From the NCBI GenBank assembly GCA_030622955.1, contig JAUXFM010000011.1, positions 1-43,584 on the forward strand: a DNA stretch of 43,584 nt, in the 5' to 3' direction. The translations under genes and the position numbers were made by a program. The stretch is from Lentisphaerales bacterium. Lineage in GTDB: Bacteria; Verrucomicrobiota; Kiritimatiellia; JAUXFM01. How positions within the stretch are numbered: the first letter of the stretch is position 1; the number at the start of each line of letters is the position of its first letter. Positions 42,759-43,584 of the stretch are shown here, piece after piece. The notes beneath the pieces were generated by a model, which had not been told where the DNA came from, ran no database searches, and was given only the letters and a program-made list of their open reading frames with translations.

Positions 42759-43584
42759 ATGAAGATACTGTTAGTCAGACCTCCGCGTATAAAGAAAGCG
42801 ATCACCATCGGCGAATTCATGTTTTGCGAGCCCCTTGGCCTGGAGTGTCTCTATGCCGTACTCAGCCCGGACCATGATGTCCGGATTCTGGACATGATGA
42901 TTGAGGAGACCGACATTGCTGCGGAATGCCTCGAGTGGCGGCCAGATGTTCTGGGCCTTACTTCGCTATGCGTGGATGTACCCAATGTAATCAGGCTGGC
43001 CCGTGAAGTTAAGGCAGCGAATCCGGAGATAATCATCCTGGCAGGTGGGACGCAGACATTTGTTGAGCCCTCGGCATTTCATGACGAGGCCATTGACCAT
43101 GTACTTCAGTATACAACCACGGCGAATCTGCAGGCGCTCTTCGCATCGTTAAGCGAGGGCGGGCCTGTCCCCATGATCGAAGGGATAGAGAGCAGAGAGA
43201 ACGGATTCCGGTCAACAGGAGTCCATGGCCGTAATGAGTATATCGTGCCCGACATATCCTGCACAAAGGGATACCGCCGCCATTACAGCTATTTCGGGTT
43301 CAAGCCATGCGCGATCATCCAAACGTCTCAAGGCTGTAGCAAGCAATGCAGGTTCTGTCTGCGGTGGAGGATAGAGGGAGGGCATGAAGTGCCGCAGGAT
43401 ATGGATGTTGTTTTCTCTCAGATCCAGCGTGTTCCTGAACCGAGCATCATGATCCTGGATAACGATTTCCTTTGTGACGGGGGTCGTATCGATGCGCTAT
43501 GCGACAGGCTTGAAAAGCATAGTGTCAGGAAGAACTTCCTGTGTTACGGGAGTGTATGCAGCATACAGAAGAACCGGGAACAAA
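42759..43584 (+). CDS. B12-binding radical SAM protein 4 (runs off the window)
   Basis: At least 275 codons; no stop before the window end. The start ATG follows GAGAGG by 7 nt. The N-terminus KILLVRPPRIKKAITIGEFMFCEPLGLECLYAV is again the cluster type. A B12-like domain has RPDVLGLTSLCVDV and IIILAGGTQTFVEP, followed by CSKQCRFC (Cys 193, 197, 200) and the SIMILDNDFLCD segment. It is closest in layout to proteins 1 and 2. The remaining part of the radical SAM domain and any further cluster genes lie beyond the window. Confidence 0.85.
   Translation, partial: MKILLVRPPRIKKAITIGEFMFCEPLGLECLYAVLSPDHDVRILDMMIEETDIAAECLEWRPDVLGLTSLCVDVPNVIRLAREVKAANPEIIILAGGTQTFVEPSAFHDEAIDHVLQYTTTANLQALFASLSEGGPVPMIEGIESRENGFRSTGVHGRNEYIVPDISCTKGYRRHYSYFGFKPCAIIQTSQGCSKQCRFCLRWRIEGGHEVPQDMDVVFSQIQRVPEPSIMILDNDFLCDGGRIDALCDRLEKHSVRKNFLCYGSVCSIQKNREQ

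Noticed and set aside
35073-43584. RiPP precursor peptide in the radical SAM cluster
   Set aside because: Genes overlap or nearly touch and no small open frame with leader-like sequence fits between them; a precursor beyond the window cannot be excluded.
1-43584. CRISPR array, complete insertion sequence or prophage genes
   Set aside because: I found no spaced direct repeats of CRISPR size, no transposase or integrase motifs and no phage structural genes.

Overview
This window is bacterial chromosome and very probably spans the replication-origin region: dnaA and dnaN lie side by side, separated by an AT-rich gap with DnaA boxes. The gene content suggests a member of the PVC group, perhaps Kiritimatiellota or Lentisphaerota. 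The grounds are several formylglycine-type sulfatases with Tat leaders, GH2, GH20 and GH29-like glycosidases, a B12-dependent ribonucleotide reductase, a MurA with Asp in place of the catalytic Cys, and a WG-repeat protein. The phylum is an inference; there is no rRNA in the window.

Layout. 1-5.4 kb is accessory: the end of a CopG-like antitoxin, a sulfatase, an anchored unknown protein, a GH29-like hydrolase, a retropepsin-like protease, a broken membrane-protein remnant and a decayed GH20 gene that ends in a 40-nt palindrome. 5.7-12.8 kb is mostly minus strand and housekeeping: a tRNA-Leu with the rare AAG anticodon, a DUF3352-like protein, pyrD, pyrK, and nrdJ with a promoter that carries an NrdR-box-like site. 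13-28.7 kb holds core genes: tkt, murA, an Spy-like periplasmic protein, an M24 peptidase, dnaA, oriC, dnaN, tRNA-Gln, a WG-repeat protein, a plant-type phosphofructokinase, a UvrD/PcrA helicase, and a dut-thymidylate synthase pair.

28.7-34.8 kb is accessory again: two Tat-exported sulfatases in a translationally coupled operon, convergent with a GH2 beta-galactosidase. Together with the first sulfatase and the other glycosidases this suggests use of sulfated, fucosylated, galactose- or hexosamine-containing glycans.

35.0 kb to the window end is the most unusual part: a tightly packed co-directional operon of a MarR regulator, a SpeD-family (AdoMet decarboxylase-like) enzyme, two GNAT/FemAB-fold acyltransferases, a class I methyltransferase and four B12-binding radical SAM proteins, the last cut by the window edge. 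Most junctions overlap by 4-23 bp. I recognise no known pathway with this content. It looks like a specialised biosynthetic cluster, and I regard it as the best candidate here for an undescribed system.
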